A DNA stretch of 64,000 nucleotides from Hygrophila difformis (taxonomy: Eukaryota > Streptophyta > Magnoliopsida > Lamiales > Acanthaceae): positions 58,149,628-58,213,627 of the forward strand of contig JAOANR010000003.1 in NCBI GenBank assembly GCA_030278955.1, read 5' to 3'. A model generated the notes under the pieces. The model saw nothing but the letters and a program-made list of their open reading frames with translations, made no database searches and was not told the origin of the DNA. Positions 20,255-32,023 of this stretch are shown piece after piece. The number at the start of each line of letters is the position of its first letter. Position 1 is the first letter of the stretch. Made by a program: the position numbers and the translations under genes.

Positions 20255-23200
20255 TGATAATGGCCAAAAATGACCATTATTTTCAATCCATTTCCGTGTC
20301 TTAAACGGGCATTTGATCGCATTCCGGTCTTACATTAAGTGAGAAAGCAGTCGAATTGGACTGATTTATGCATAATTGTAAAAATAATAAGCTGGTGTGA
20401 AAAAGACATAAATATGTAATTTTATTACATATTTATGTTAGAAAAATCCAAAAACATGAGAAAAAGAAAAGGAAACAAAAAGATGGGAAAAAGATAGAAA
20501 AGCCCACAAAAAGAATATTTTCGGCCCATCTGGCCCAATCCAGCAGGCCCAGGAAGACCCTTGTCGCGGAAGCCCTTGGCGCGATGCAGTGTTCCGCGAC
20601 AAAGGCATGTTCCGCGACCAACTGGCCCCAAACGAAGAGGAGACCAGCCAAGCCCCTGGCGCGATGACCCTTGTCGCGATAGCATGACTCCGCGACAAAG
20701 GCCCATTCCGCGACCAAGATGCACAAATAGAGACACAAGACCCAGTCGAGAAGCCTTGCCACATGCAGTATGTTCCGCGACCAACTTGATGTTCCGAGAC
20801 AAAGCTGTGATGTGTGTGATGTCTTAAGACACAATGGGCTAGAATCAAGGCCCATGGGCTTAGGGTTGCACTTCTATAAATATGAGGTGTCTCCCATGAG
20901 CTTAGGGTGGTTGGATGATTAGAAGCTTGAACTTTAGGAGTTCTTGAAGGCAAGTTTAGGAGTTCCTCCTTAGGTAGAGTAGTTTAGGTTTATTTTTATG
21001 TATTATTTAATTTTTGCACTTAGTTTAGCTTAGTTTAGTGTTTACTGTTCACAGTGCTTAGATAGCCATTTTCATATTATGTTTTGTTTTCTAAACTCTT
21101 GTTTTAGGGTTTGTAACACCCAAATCATGGGTGTTAACAACACCCCTTCAATAATATGGGAAAACATTCAGTATTTGTGTCCCAAATCATGAAATGGGTC
21201 TCACACCCCATGGATTTATGCTTTCTTTTTCATTTTGGGGTCATTTGACCCCCATTTTGTTATTTTCATGTTCACTGTTAGCATATCATGGATAATGTTG
21301 TGTGGATGTGTGATCAAACCCTAGATTAGGATTCCTGCTTTATTTTTATGTTCTGCCCAGTCTTGTTATTTTTGTTTAAGCATGTTCTTCCTTATTTTGA
21401 ATGTTTCTTGCTTATTTTTAGCTTAGAATAGCTTTTTGATCTGAAATAGGGTGAGATCACGCTGTTTGCATGCCACTGTTCATTTTTGCTTTTTCTGACT
21501 TCTGTCCTGAACCACCTTGGGCGCCAACCGCCTTCTGGCGCGGAACCACGTTCCGCGACAGAGTGGCTGTTCCGCGACCAAGGTGTTTCAAGACAGTTGT
21601 CTCCAAATTTAAAACCCTTTGTCGCGGAATACCTTGTCGCGGAGCCACGTTCCGCGACAAAACTATCCATGCATAGCGACAAAGGAGCCAAACTCTTGCA
21701 TTTTGTCTTCATGGCTTCTTGTCGCGGAATCATCTTGTCGCGGAGCCACGTTCCGCGACAAAATCTCATTCCGAGACAGAAAAATTATGCCATGTTTCTT
21801 TGATCTTTGAACACTTTGTCGCGGAACACCTTGTCGCGGAACCACGTTCCGCGACAAAATTTCCATGCATAGCGACAAAGGTTTAAATGCCTTAGAATTT
21901 TATTAAAACACTTGTCGCGATGTTACCCTTGTTGCGGAGCCACGTTCCGCGACAAAACCTTGCATAGCGACAAAGAGGCGTTATGCTGCCAAAAATTCTA
22001 AAAACTTGTCGGGATGTCCATGTCGCGGATCTCGGTCCGCGACAACATTTATGATATAGCGACAAGGTTCCTCTCTCTATTTTGATCTCAAACAAATCTC
22101 ATCCTCTCCCTATTTTATATTGCAACACTCACATCATAGCCCCACGGGTTAGGATGTAACATTCTGGAACTGCAATATAGGGTGTTATGCTGCCCAAATT
22201 TTGATTCTCCATTTGCATCACTTAACTGATTGAACCCTTGACTCATTAATGATTAAAAATTGAGATTAGCAATAATCACTCTTCAATAATCATCATGATT
22301 AAAGGACCTTTGTTCAATTGCCATTAAAACATTCTTGTATAAACAAAATCCTAATGGCTTAAACAGATAATCTGGACTGTAATTAATTATGGTAGGAAGG
22401 ATTATTTAAGACCATTACATGTGGACCCGATCCACAACCTTGCATGAGAAACCAATGTCTCTCATACAATGGATCTTCTTTTGCTTCTTATTTATTTTGT
22501 CTTTGTGTGTTGTGTGGAACCATTAGTAAAGAATACCTCAGAATAATGTTGGCGGGTCCTCCCTCATGGATAACTAGCTCGTATTCTGGGTATTAGTTAC
22601 TAATTGTTATTTTGCATGGTCTGAATGGCTGTCAGTGGAAGCCTTGGCGGTTCGCCCACCCGGGGTTATAATAGCTGCTCGACTGATTTCCATCCAGATA
22701 CAGTTTTATTTTTGTTATCTTAATTTCCAAACCCAAATTTCAATCTGTAGTGGGAATCAGTTGGCCTCAGTCAATGCCAACTAATGATCATTATAGAAGG
22801 GAAGCATGTAGGTTTTTATCCGAATTCACAGACAGTGGAGGCCCAACTGGTGTTGACACCACCATTACAGGGACTAAACTGTCTAAATTCGCTCCCTCCG
22901 AGTGATTGGGAATTTGGACAGTAGATGTTTACAGTCCACCCGATCATTCTGCCATTACTTTGGTATCTTGACCATTCCATTCTGTGTTTCACCTTCTGTC
23001 TAGACCCGCTTCTATATTTTGGGTCAATTAATTTTACACTTCCATATATCCTTATGCATGATAATATTATGTACTGTTGTGGTCTGTAATTATTTTGGGA
23101 TCCTTCCCTTGGACAATAGAAGTCTAGATCTTAAACAGATGTTGCTTTATAAACTTCCAACAAAAACCTCTTTATAAAATCCGGATCTGAGTAAGGGATA

Positions 23201-24969
23201 AATTCTTCAGTTATGACTAATTCATATTCTATCAAGGGTTACATTTTGGGAATTAAGAAGCAGATTCAGCGATTAGGTCTCGTCTAGACTGAAAGGGTCT
23301 GTGTTTTAACGGAGAGTCTAGTACCTGACAGGGAATGATTTTCAAATCCATTATTTTCCAAAATTGCTGGTTGATGGAAATGTAAGATTAGGTGCTACAC
23401 CGAGATGGGGTCCACTTGGATTCAAATACAGTGTAGTAAATAATCTTAGAGGAACATCATTCAGGCCTTGGTTACTTTCCAAGATAGGGTTGAGTTTTCT
23501 TTCAACTGCTATCTTCTTCTGCCAAAGCCTACTCTTGAGTCCTGAGTGAGTGCATCCGGAACGAACTAATTTATTAGGTCGTTTCATTAGTTTGTATCTC
23601 ATAATTACCCGGAAGGAAGTGAACACACTAGTGGTCCACTGAGAGCTGGGAGTTCTTGATCCATACTCCGTCATTCTGATGGGGAGCTGTCTGTTACTAC
23701 CAGGGTCAGATTTTCAAAACCTCCGAGTGATAGGATTTTAAATGCTTTCTTTACCGCTTTCTTTTAACCGCTTTCATTAGAGGTCACTCGGTTGTATTGA
23801 GAGTTGTGTAACTGCTACTAGGATTGACAGTTAAGGGATAGTTTAGGGCTTGATTCAAATCTTTGGGTGTGACATGGGAGAAAGATAGTGGTACTTGGCA
23901 TTTCAATAAATGATGTGTCGGGTGTTGCTTATCCACCACAGATGAAGTAACACACCCAGGCCAGGGCAGTTACGAATCTGTGGTATCTTAGAAATTGCGG
24001 TCTTAAGAACATGTAAACTCATATTGCAAGTACCTGTCTGCTAAAGGGAAAGCCTTACTGAGAGCATGAGAATTAGCTATCTGATAGAATTATCCCAAAC
24101 AAAGATCTGCGTATAAAAATGGAAGTTTAATATTGCTGTATCTCACTCTTGTCCAATTTTCATTCTTTTCTTCCTGTCCTTTCTGTCCACATTGTGACTC
24201 AACTTCACGGTTGGCACAATGCTCCTTTTCCCTGCTTTCGTAGATAATGTTTACTGCATTCTTAGAATAATTCTTACCCGCTTTCTAGAATAGATTTATT
24301 TGCTTTGTAGATTAATTTAACTGCTTGCTAGATCTAATTTACATTCATGTCAATAGTTATTAGTCTCCTTTCAAACCTATTGAGCAATACGAATGGAAAA
24401 TCTAGTAAAACGACGTGGGACCTGCTTCTATCGCACATCCTCCAGTGAACGATCCGGTCTTACTATAAATTACTGCAATTTTTTGACACCGTGCGCTTTC
24501 GGGCCACAGTTTCTTAAACACGAGCAATAAAAACATGACCACTCATAAATATATCCCTAATCACAACTCCGCCATCATAAATTGGTTTCATTAAATAAAA
24601 TCTAAACCAGGACCATGATTTTTCGGAAAAATACTCATGTAGTGGGAACTTGCCAAAAGTTTCATGGCAGGAACTCTCATGGCAAGAATTGATGAGAAGC
24701 ATCATGGCATACTTGCCGGGGATCCTCAGTGTGACAGGCTGAGGGTCAACCTATCCCGGCTATGCCATGAGATTTGTCAACATTTCATGACAGGGAGGAC
24801 CACAGCGCCATTTGAAATTAAAGCACCACACTTGAGTGATAAAAAGACTAATAATCTGGATATAACCCTAAACCCTTTCCCGTGAATCATAACTCTTTTC
24901 ATGTAATAAATCTAACCTGGTATATTTTTAAGGAAATGCTCGTGGGGCGGAAATTGTCAAAAAGTTTCA
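20255..24969 (+). repeat. E1 3' LTR (4715 bp)
   Basis: Same length as the 5' LTR and the same text wherever I compared, apart from one substitution (T at 8678, C at 24002). Motif cluster A is at 20561-20802, TATA at 20875, cluster B at 21516-22065. It ends GTTTCA, followed by the AGTAC duplication. Confidence 0.95.
20561..22065. promoter_or_regulatory. Motif clusters A and B of the E1 3' LTR
   Basis: Exact counterparts of the 5' LTR clusters (20561-20802 and 21516-22065), so E1 carries roughly 80 motif sites including cluster C. Confidence 0.85.
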
Positions 24970-24974
24970 AGTAC
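24970..24974. repeat. Target-site duplication of E1, right copy
   Basis: AGTAC, identical to 4926-4930. Confidence 0.95.
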
Positions 24975-25779
24975 AAGTCATTATTGGAAAGATAACCCCA
25001 CCCACTTGAAAAAAAAAAGAAAAAAGAAAAAAGAAGGCTCTTAAAATAAGCAAAATAAGCAACAAAACTAATAGCATCAACTGGACATCAATAAGAGATC
25101 AAGGCAAGCATGCAATGAACGTTGTAAAGCCAATGTATCAAAAAAATAACAATGCTAAATAATCTTCTTCATTCAACTAATTCCCTGGTACAAAAATTAG
25201 GGTAAGATTACAAAGATCACATTACGAAAAGTGTCTAGAAAAGTCCAAGGGATGTGTGAACCATAGCATAGCAAAGCCAATGGCAGCCAAATGCACACAA
25301 AATGCCCCAAAAATTATTAATAGCTCTACGGGGCACTATGTCGAACACTTAACAGGCACGAATTAAATTTTGAATTCACTCAATTACACTAAATTGAAGT
25401 TCAAAATCTGACTGGCTTGAACACTCAATGCAGCATATGAATGGTTACATTAAGGCACCAACAAGCAGTAACCAACCAAAAATCAACAAAGCCAACTCCT
25501 CCATTCTCATGTCATATCAACAATAGTCATGGGCAATAGTAAAAAGAGCAATCCTGCAATCCAAAGTGAAATCAACAAAAATCGGCAAAGTCTAAACTCC
25601 GTCTTTACAATGGCGACGATAATGATCAGTAATCCACGAAGAGAAAAATAAATAAATAAATAAATCGACAAAGGCTAATCTCGCTCTTCACAGTGACGAC
25701 GGCGGATGTGAAAAACATAAAACACAGAGGAATCTCAAACGTTGTAAAACTATTCATCAACAAAATCTATCGGTGAGGA
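24975..25779. other. Non-coding flank right of E1
   Basis: A-rich, starting with an AAAAAAGAAAAAAG stretch at 25010-25035; no gene seen. Continuous with 4930 before E1 inserted. Confidence 0.4.
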
Positions 25780-25827
25780 TCAAGTGGAGGAAACAGGGAA
25801 ACGGAATTGAGTATTAACAATGGAACT

Positions 25828-26115
25828 ACCTCTGCCGACTTCTGTCCCCATCTCATACTTGTTATACAAATTCTTAGAAAACCCAAAACTCTTAACCAAT
25901 CCGGCCTCGTCGGCCGCTTTCCCCTCAGGTATCGCCGCCTGGTTCGGCTTCACTGACCCCGCCAGCGCCGCCATGATGTGGTTCGCGGGAGACGGAGGCG
26001 GGAACGGCCGCTTGAAGAATCGGCTCGGCGTCCCGCTCCCCGGCGCGGGGGATTTCGCCGGGAACTTCTTCGAGAAGAAGTGGTGATACGGGCTAGGGCT
26101 GTAGAACGGGAAAAA
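25828..26115 (-). pseudogene. CDPK-related kinase (CRK) N-terminal fragment
   Basis: The minus strand encodes FPFYSPSPYHHFFSKKFPAK, then RFFKRPFPPPSPANHI, SVKPNQAAIPEG, DEAGLVKSFGFSKN and YNKYEMGTEVGRG. This is the conserved variable-domain-to-kinase junction of plant CRKs, ending at the first Gly of the glycine-rich loop. The frame then runs into unrelated residues, so the kinase domain is missing. The upstream part of this 256-codon frame (26116-26550) is Ser/Leu-rich and does not look like CRK protein; it is probably former 5' UTR. Captured fragment within the Helitron-like element. Confidence 0.75.
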
Positions 26116-26599
26116 GGGGATTTCTTCCCTCCTCGTGCTTACCCTTCTCCTCCTCAAAATTGGCCGAATTCGCCGGAACGGAGCTGGCGCTGCCGCCCCG
26201 GGGAGGAGTAGCGGCGACCTTGATCTGTGGTCACACAGAAGGTCGACGGACAGACTGAGACTGCCGAGATGCCCATACAGGAACGCAAGGAAGAGCCGGC
26301 GTGAAATGGGGTTCGACGAAGGAGGGATTTTGCAGAAGAATGGATAACCCGAAGGAGACGATAAAATCAACGAAGAAACAGAAGGCGATAATGAAGAGGG
26401 TGAGTGGGAAGAACGAAGATGGAGGAGGGTTAGCAGAGAAGCATCGAGAAGGGAGGTTAGGGAGGTTGCGCAGAATCGATCGGGGGAAATGAGACTGCGC
26501 AGAATCGATCCCAGACAAGTATAATCGAATCCACCATCGTCTTGATCCAACTGTCATAATTTTAATGGGATTTTAGATCCAACAGCTGAGATTCTAATT

Positions 26600-26637
26600 G
26601 GGGAGTTTGAGCTCTCCCTCTTATATAGTATAATAGA
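26600..26637 (-). other. Candidate Helitron 5' terminus
   Basis: On the minus strand: TCTATTATACTATATAAGAG, then GGAGAGCTCAAACTCC, preceded by A. It starts with TC and has the AT-rich lead-in common in plant Helitrons. Confidence 0.5.
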
Positions 26638-27633
26638 TATGTCTCCAGGCTTTTAGAACTCTACTATCAATTTTTCCTTCTCTTCCCAAGCTTCAATCAG
26701 CTTTTCCTTCTCTTCCCAAGCTTATGTTTCAGGAGTAGGGAATCTGATTGCACCAGCTGATGCAACTACTTATGATCAAGAAGAATCTTTCCATCATTGC
26801 CCGATGCACCATGAACTGAATCCAACAAGCTGCTCAAAGAAGATAAACGAAAAAAGAACATCACTCCAAGGCCTTGCAACAACAATCAAACAATTGCAAC
26901 AAGCTGCTCAAATAAGATAAACGAAAAAAGAACATCACTCCAAGGCCTTGCAACAACAATCAAACAATTGAAACATAAAGAACTATTACTTGAACACATC
27001 GTCATCCATTAAATCTCGGGTCAGCACTTCCAACATATCCTTGAAAAGAATGACAACTTGATCCCAGTCCTCTGGTTTATTATCCAGTTCCAAAACATCA
27101 AGTATGAAACAACTTTTTTATTAAATCATATTAACAAACCATAATCGTTTACAAGAAGCAAAATAGCAGTTACAACAGAAAGGTACCTACAGATACATAA
27201 CCCTGGCAAACAAATAAGATGATTATGCAGGTAAAGAGTGTACACCCATGAGAGCTCAAGGAGCATCTACGGATACATATTGCTTCTCGTGACTGCTATG
27301 AACCAAGGATTTAACAATACTATGAAATGAACCATAGCTCTCTTGGACAGCAGAATACATATAAGTGTCATTTGTACTACGTTATATCAGTTCATTGTAC
27401 TTGCCAGTACTGTCTGTAGCCATATCCACTGAAATTGGAATCTATTCGTACAATTTAGAGGAAAAAAAGTGTTAGGAGAAGAATTCTCATCAAATTTAAC
27501 ACCATTTCAACCATTCAATGTTGAGAACAAGCTACAAGTTAACTTTTCAGACTGCATTGATTACACAAAACCACAGCTTTACACATTCAATTTCTGTCTC
27601 CATGATATCTTTCGGGTGTTAATATTTTCAACC

Positions 27634-27668
<35 letters not shown>

Positions 27669-28430
27669 CACAAACATATCACACTGTAGCTTGTTCTCAA
27701 CATCCCTGAATCCATATGATCAAATAATCAAATGTTAATTTGAGATTGAAATTAACAGATGGATCAATTAAATTACACTTGAGTAATTATTTATTTACTC
27801 GTATTCAATTGCATTTCCATTCCTTCGGCAGAAAATGGTCACAACCCAAATAAGAATGTTGGATAGCAGATCGAAGAATTCTCATCTCCAAAAATAAATA
27901 AAAAAAACAGGAATTTAAACTGGGACGAAGAAACAACAAAATCGTATATTCATATATTTATAAGGTTACCTGAAAATTCTGAATGCTTGATGATGAATTG
28001 CAGAATCGAATAAAGCCAGAGAATTAAGAAAGCGGGGGAGCCAAGGAGGGTAGGGCAAGCAAGACGACTCACTCTGTTAAAATTCTAAACGACGTGAACA
28101 AGGCACGAGAATGATGGATTTTTCTGTTTCGTTCGGAAGCAAACGGGAGGCGATAGTGTTTCAGAAGAAGAAGAAGCGATGGCGATAGAAAAGGGGGAAG
28201 AAGTAGAAGGGGCGACGGTTTCCAGAGCGAGACAGAGCAGAGGTTGCGATAGAGAATTAAAGATGCATATCGCGTCAATTCTCTGTATTTTGGAGAGAAT
28301 CAAAACTAGAGAATTGGACTCAACTGAGAATTACTTTAATTCTCGGTCTTCTATTCTCAGATTCAACCAAACAATGGAATTGGGTTCAATTCCTTTTCCC
28401 TAGGCTCAATTCTCTGTACCAAATACCCCC
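26638..28430. other. Intergenic DNA with simple repeats
   Basis: No gene supported. It holds a 20-bp direct repeat (TTTTTCCTTCTCTTCCCAAG, near 26668 and 26701), the 74-bp tandem repeat at 26823-26970 and a (TA)n/(CA)n tract at 27636-27670. Short frames near 28100-28400 lack recognisable protein. Confidence 0.4.
26823..26970. repeat. 74-bp tandem duplication (two copies)
   Basis: Units 26823-26896 and 26897-26970 both run from CAACAAGCTGCTCAAA to AATCAAACAATTG and differ at about one base (AAAGAAG versus AAATAAG). Confidence 0.9.
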
Positions 28431-28438
28431 TTAGTGAC

Positions 28439-29818
28439 CATAGCGGATCCACATACAAATTGGTGGTGGCACGGGATACCATTCAAATTTATAAAATTGT
28501 TATTTTTTAAGCTTTTTTTTATTTGTATTTTTATTTGCTTTTTTATCTGTCAAGAATGGTTATGCATGGCTTTTGGCTAATCGCGGTGTTCCTGAAGAGA
28601 CATCATACGCTTGGATATGGAAGATTCCAGCCCCAGAGAAGATTAAGTTTTTTGTTTGGCTATTTGCTCGTGATGCCTTGCCTACTAATTCTCTTCGTCA
28701 CAAGCGGGGTATGGCCGCTTCAGCAGCCTGTAGCATCTGTGGTGCACCAGAGGAAACAGTTTGGCATGTGATATTTCTTTGTCCATGGGCTCATCACGCT
28801 TGGTATAGCATTGATGCGCACCTATCGATCCCTGATGATATCCATCCTACTGCATTCCTACAAACTCTGCGCCGAATCTGTAGACCTTGGACAGGTAGCC
28901 ACTGGGCGCTGCTTTGGACTATTTGGCAAGGTCGGAATGCCTTTTGCATGAGAGGGGAAGAAGTGTCGAGCTCGGATGCAGTTCGCAAGTCACGCCATCT
29001 AGGGAATGCTCTGGAACGTGCCTTCGAACATGTACTATCTCGGCCTCAACTCAGACTAGTCAATTGGAATCCATCTCATCATGTTGGTATTGTTTTACAT
29101 GTGGATGGAAGTTCAATTGGAAATCCCGGACCGGCCGGCTTTGGAGGAGTTGTTCGCACTGGTGATGGCCAATGGGTGCAAGGTTTCTCGGGGTCGATTG
29201 GTGTTGCCACCAATTTGGTAGCGGAGCTGTATGGGATGTGGAAGGGTATGGTGATACTGCACCAACATGGTATTGAAACGGCTTTGTGTTTTTCTGATTC
29301 ACAGGAAGCTATTCGGATCATGCACAAAGGAATTCCTGATGCTCATATTTTGGCTCCCTTGTTGAGACACATCAAGGATTTGTTAACGTTGCATCCAGAA
29401 TACACTTGGCGACACATTCTTCGGGAAGGAAATATGGTGGCCGACACCATGGCCAAACGTGGGGCTCATTCAGCTGACTTCTTTACGACTTGGGCGTTCC
29501 CCCCGGATGACGCTCGCCCGCATCTTGCTGCTGATCGTGCGGGGACATGGTTTCCTCGGTTTTAGTTTCTGCTTTGTTACTTTCATTGTCTCCTCTTCCC
29601 CTTTGTTTCTGTAGCTTTTTTAGTTTTATCATTTAGCCGACGTCTTCACGTCACCCTTATCCAAAAACTACTCTTTTTTTTTTTAATACCACTCTTACCA
29701 ATTCTAGCTTAGCTTCTTCTCTCAATGTATTTTGTGTTGTCATCGTTATCTTTAATTTCAATATGATTTTCATTAGATTTTGTTATACTATTACCAAAAT
29801 TTTCTGGATCCGCCTCTG
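28439..29818. mobile_element. hAT-type element with a LINE fragment inside
   Basis: The 1380-bp insertion is flanked by the 8-bp duplication TTAGTGAC (28431-28438 and 29819-29826). Inverted ends are CATAGCGGATCCACA on the left and, read in reverse, CAGAGGCGGATCCAG on the right. An 8-bp duplication with CA(G)NGGCGGATCC-like ends fits hAT. No transposase is present, so it is non-autonomous. The interior is mostly LINE-derived coding sequence. Confidence 0.8.
28557..29565 (+). pseudogene. LINE 3' fragment: zinc-finger (zf-RVT) and RNase H domains
   Basis: An uninterrupted frame of about 330 codons. It begins with the zf-RVT segment (PEKIKFFVWLFARDALPT, CSICGAPEETVWHVIFLCPW). A plant-LINE RNase H domain follows, with the acidic residues in HVDGSSIGNPGPAGFGGVVR, ELYGMWKGM, CFSDSQEAI and REGNMVADTMA, ending GTWFPRF. 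The endonuclease and reverse transcriptase are absent. It is the 3' end of an L1-type plant LINE, confined within the hAT ends, so either captured or inserted there. It has no start of its own. Confidence 0.85.
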
Positions 29819-29826
29819 TTAGTGAC

Positions 29827-30440
29827 TGGTTTGTTGTTACCAAGATCACAAGTTGAAAGATTATTTCAAGTAATACTTAGAAAATAATGAAGAATTCCTG
29901 TTAAGACCGAGACATTCAAGTCCTATTAAAATGTAAGGGAAAAAATGTAGGGAAAAATACTCGAACAAAATTAATTAAAACCATGGTGATAATTTGCAGC
30001 ACACAACCGAAAAATGGTTGAAAAGTACAGATTCAGTCCAAGTGCCATCAGTAAAAAAGTACAGAATTGTCCACAACTTGTGAAGCCAAGCGATTTGGAT
30101 ATTTTGAGCCAAAGTTTTATCATTGACAAATAGACATGGTTAAATTTGGTATTCAACTACCGGTGTCTTATCACAACTCACAAGGTAGGAGGAGAATTTC
30201 AAACCCAGACAACTTACCAACCACGAAATGTTACCAATTGGAATTAAATAAAATATTTATTATTTTTTTGAAGAATCAAAAAAAGCGTTGCTAGTTATTC
30301 TTGAAGTACACAATTTTCATAAGCTAAACCGTTGCTAGTTATTCTTGAAGTAGACCTCAATGAGCTAATAAAGTAGTGTCAGATGAGGCCTTACACTTAT
30401 TTTGCCAAAAGAATTACTCCTATTAGCTTAGAAATTTTGG
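29827..30440. other. Intergenic, no gene seen
   Basis: AT-rich. A direct repeat CGTTGCTAGTTATTCTTGAA occurs near 30286 and 30330. Confidence 0.4.
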
Positions 30441-30446
30441 ATAGTA

Positions 30447-30709
30447 CTACCTCCCTTTTTGTGAATATGAAATATTTAGTTTTTTGATAAAATTCATTGT
30501 TCAACTTTGATTCACGTTTAAACAATAGTTATAGAAAAAAAACATAATCATGTGAGATCTTGTTAGAATCATCTCATCTTGTAGTTTTATCATATCAAAC
30601 TTTTATAATATTTACTTATACACGACGTGAGTTATTAACTGTTAAAAATATGCATTGGATTGCGTGCGCAGGGTGGGTGTTGAATTTTTATGAGAACAAA
30701 GGAAGTATA
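30447..30709. mobile_element. Stowaway-like MITE
   Basis: Left end CTACCTCCCTTTTTGTG; right end GAGAACAAAGGAAGTA, near TA duplications. The middle has the family words GTGAGATCTTGTTAGA and GAGTTATTAACTG. Confidence 0.6.
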
Positions 30710-30922
30710 TAAGTTGGAAAATGTGGTTTGAATTTTATGTCGATTCTCTGACCAGCGAGTATATGTGCCGAAAATGATACTTCAACCGTTTTGTTTTGTT
30801 TTGTTTGCTCCATTTAAGTTTTCGACACTGTTCACAAATATATTTTTACTTGAAGTTTCATTATAGTTATATAAGTTAAAATATAGTCAAGTGAGATCTT
30901 GTTAGATTCGTCTTGTCTTATA

Positions 30923-31171
30923 CTTCCTCCATCTCATATTGTTGTTGACGTTTGTTAATTTGCTACAATTCACACATAGACTTTTAATTAAAGTTTTATC
31001 ATAGTTATACAAGTTAAAATATAGCTTGTTAGATTCGTCTCGTCGTGTAGTTTTTAAATATCAAACTTTTAGAATTTTTACTTATACCGAACTTGAGTTA
31101 TTAATGATCTAAAATGTGCATTGAACTGCGTGAAAAGTGGAAGTGTGAAAAATATTATGAGACGGAGGAAG
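30923..31171. mobile_element. Nested Stowaway-like MITE 1
   Basis: CTTCCTCCATCTCAT to ATGAGACGGAGGAAG, 249 bp, flanked by TA; inserted in the MITE at 30780-31578. Confidence 0.8.
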
Positions 31172-31233
31172 TAGTTTTTAAATATCAAATTTTTAGAATT
31201 TTACTTGTACCAAACTTGAGTTATTATTAGTTA

Positions 31234-31492
31234 CTTCCTCCGTATTCAAATATTTTTTACGGACCCACTTTTTACGCAGTCCAATGCACATTTTAAACCA
31301 TTAATAACTTAAGTTCGGTACAAGTAAAAATTCTAAAGTTTGATATTTAAAAACTACACAACAAGACGAATTTAACAAGATCTCACTTGGCTATATTTTA
31401 ATTGGTATAACTATGATAAAACTTTAAATGAAAGTTTGTGTATGAATAGTAGCACATTATTAAACGTAAAAAATATTCAAGAATGGAGATAG
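31234..31492. mobile_element. Nested Stowaway-like MITE 2
   Basis: CTTCCTCCGTATTCAAATAT to ATATTCAAGAATGGAGATAG, 259 bp, flanked by TA; second insertion in the same host MITE. Confidence 0.8.
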
Positions 31493-31578
31493 TATTAAAC
31501 ATGCATTAGACTGCATGTTGGATTTCATAGCAAACATAAAAAATAAAAAATAAAAAATAAAAAGAAAAACAGATGAAG

Positions 31579-32014
31579 TATTTATCAAGTTTTAGAAGAG
31601 AACAAAAAGAACGGTTTTATCCTTCTTAGAAAAACTTCGTAAGATTAATTAATAGAGAGTCGAAGATCAAGAATAATTACTACACAAAATGAGATCTTGA
31701 TTAAATTTTACATTAGACTATTCAAGTCTACAAAACAACAAGACTAACTTGAATCGTTGAAGATCTAATGTTTTTTTTTTTTTTTTTTTTGTAGGGTAAA
31801 ATCTCAAAATTTTTCACAATATTTAATGTTACTTTTGGGGTGAAGGGTAGAAATGTATAATTATGGCTTTTTCGAGTTACAGGAATTCTTTCCAATAGAA
31901 AAAGTAAAAATCTTTTTCAAAAGAGAGAAACAAAATCAAAGCATAACGGTCTCTTTTTTGAATTTTTTAACGGTCCCTTTTTTATAAAAAAAAAAAAAAA
32001 ATTGAAAATTCAAC
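31579..32014. other. Intergenic, no gene seen
   Basis: AT-rich with a T-run near 31770-31790 and an A-run near 31986-32000. Confidence 0.4.
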
Positions 32015-32023
32015 GGTGCGGAG

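Larger units (their letters stand above)
4931..24969 (+). mobile_element. E1: complete Athila-type LTR retrotransposon with F-box cargo
   Basis: The element is 20,039 bp. Order: 5' LTR (4931-9645), tRNA-Asp primer binding site, gag-pol (9809-15769), internal promoter and two-exon F-box gene (16740-18565), a 1.7-kb non-coding tail, polypurine-like tract and 3' LTR (20255-24969). The LTRs start TG and end CA and are flanked by AGTAC on both sides. Gag, RT and integrase sequences match the Athila branch of Ty3/Gypsy. Athila elements often have an extra open frame after pol, usually called env-like; here an F-box protein fills that place. All coding parts are uninterrupted and the LTRs are almost identical, so this is a young, possibly autonomous copy. 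Confidence 0.95.
1260..26637 (-). mobile_element. Helitron-like element carrying host-gene fragments (left end unresolved)
   Basis: On the minus strand the right boundary reads A then TCTATTATACTATATAAGAG, followed by a GGAGAG-type stretch. This resembles plant Helitron 5' termini, which start with TC after an A and leave no target duplication. Inside, on the same strand, lie pieces of at least four unrelated host genes: CDPK-related kinase (25828-26115), SDHAF1 (3609-3899), TRMT2A-like (about 1990-2770) and site-1 protease (1537-1689). Several fragments in one orientation with intron remnants is characteristic of gene-capturing Helitrons. I could not find the 3' CTRR end with its hairpin near 1250-1440, so the left limit is a guess. 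No Rep/helicase is visible, so it would be non-autonomous. E1 and a MITE inserted later. A Pack-MULE is an alternative. Confidence 0.4.
30780..31578. mobile_element. Stowaway-like MITE interrupted by two siblings
   Basis: The family body is split: left part to 30922 (ending GATTCGTCTTGTCTTATA), middle part 31172-31233 (starting TAGTTTTTAAATATCAAA) and right part from 31493 (TATTAAACATGCATTAG). In the undivided copy at 37435-37694 these pieces are contiguous. Confidence 0.65.

Noticed and set aside
26116..26550. N-terminal extension of the CRK-like frame as protein
   Set aside because: Ser/Leu-rich low-complexity translation unlike CRK N-termini; better read as former 5' UTR.
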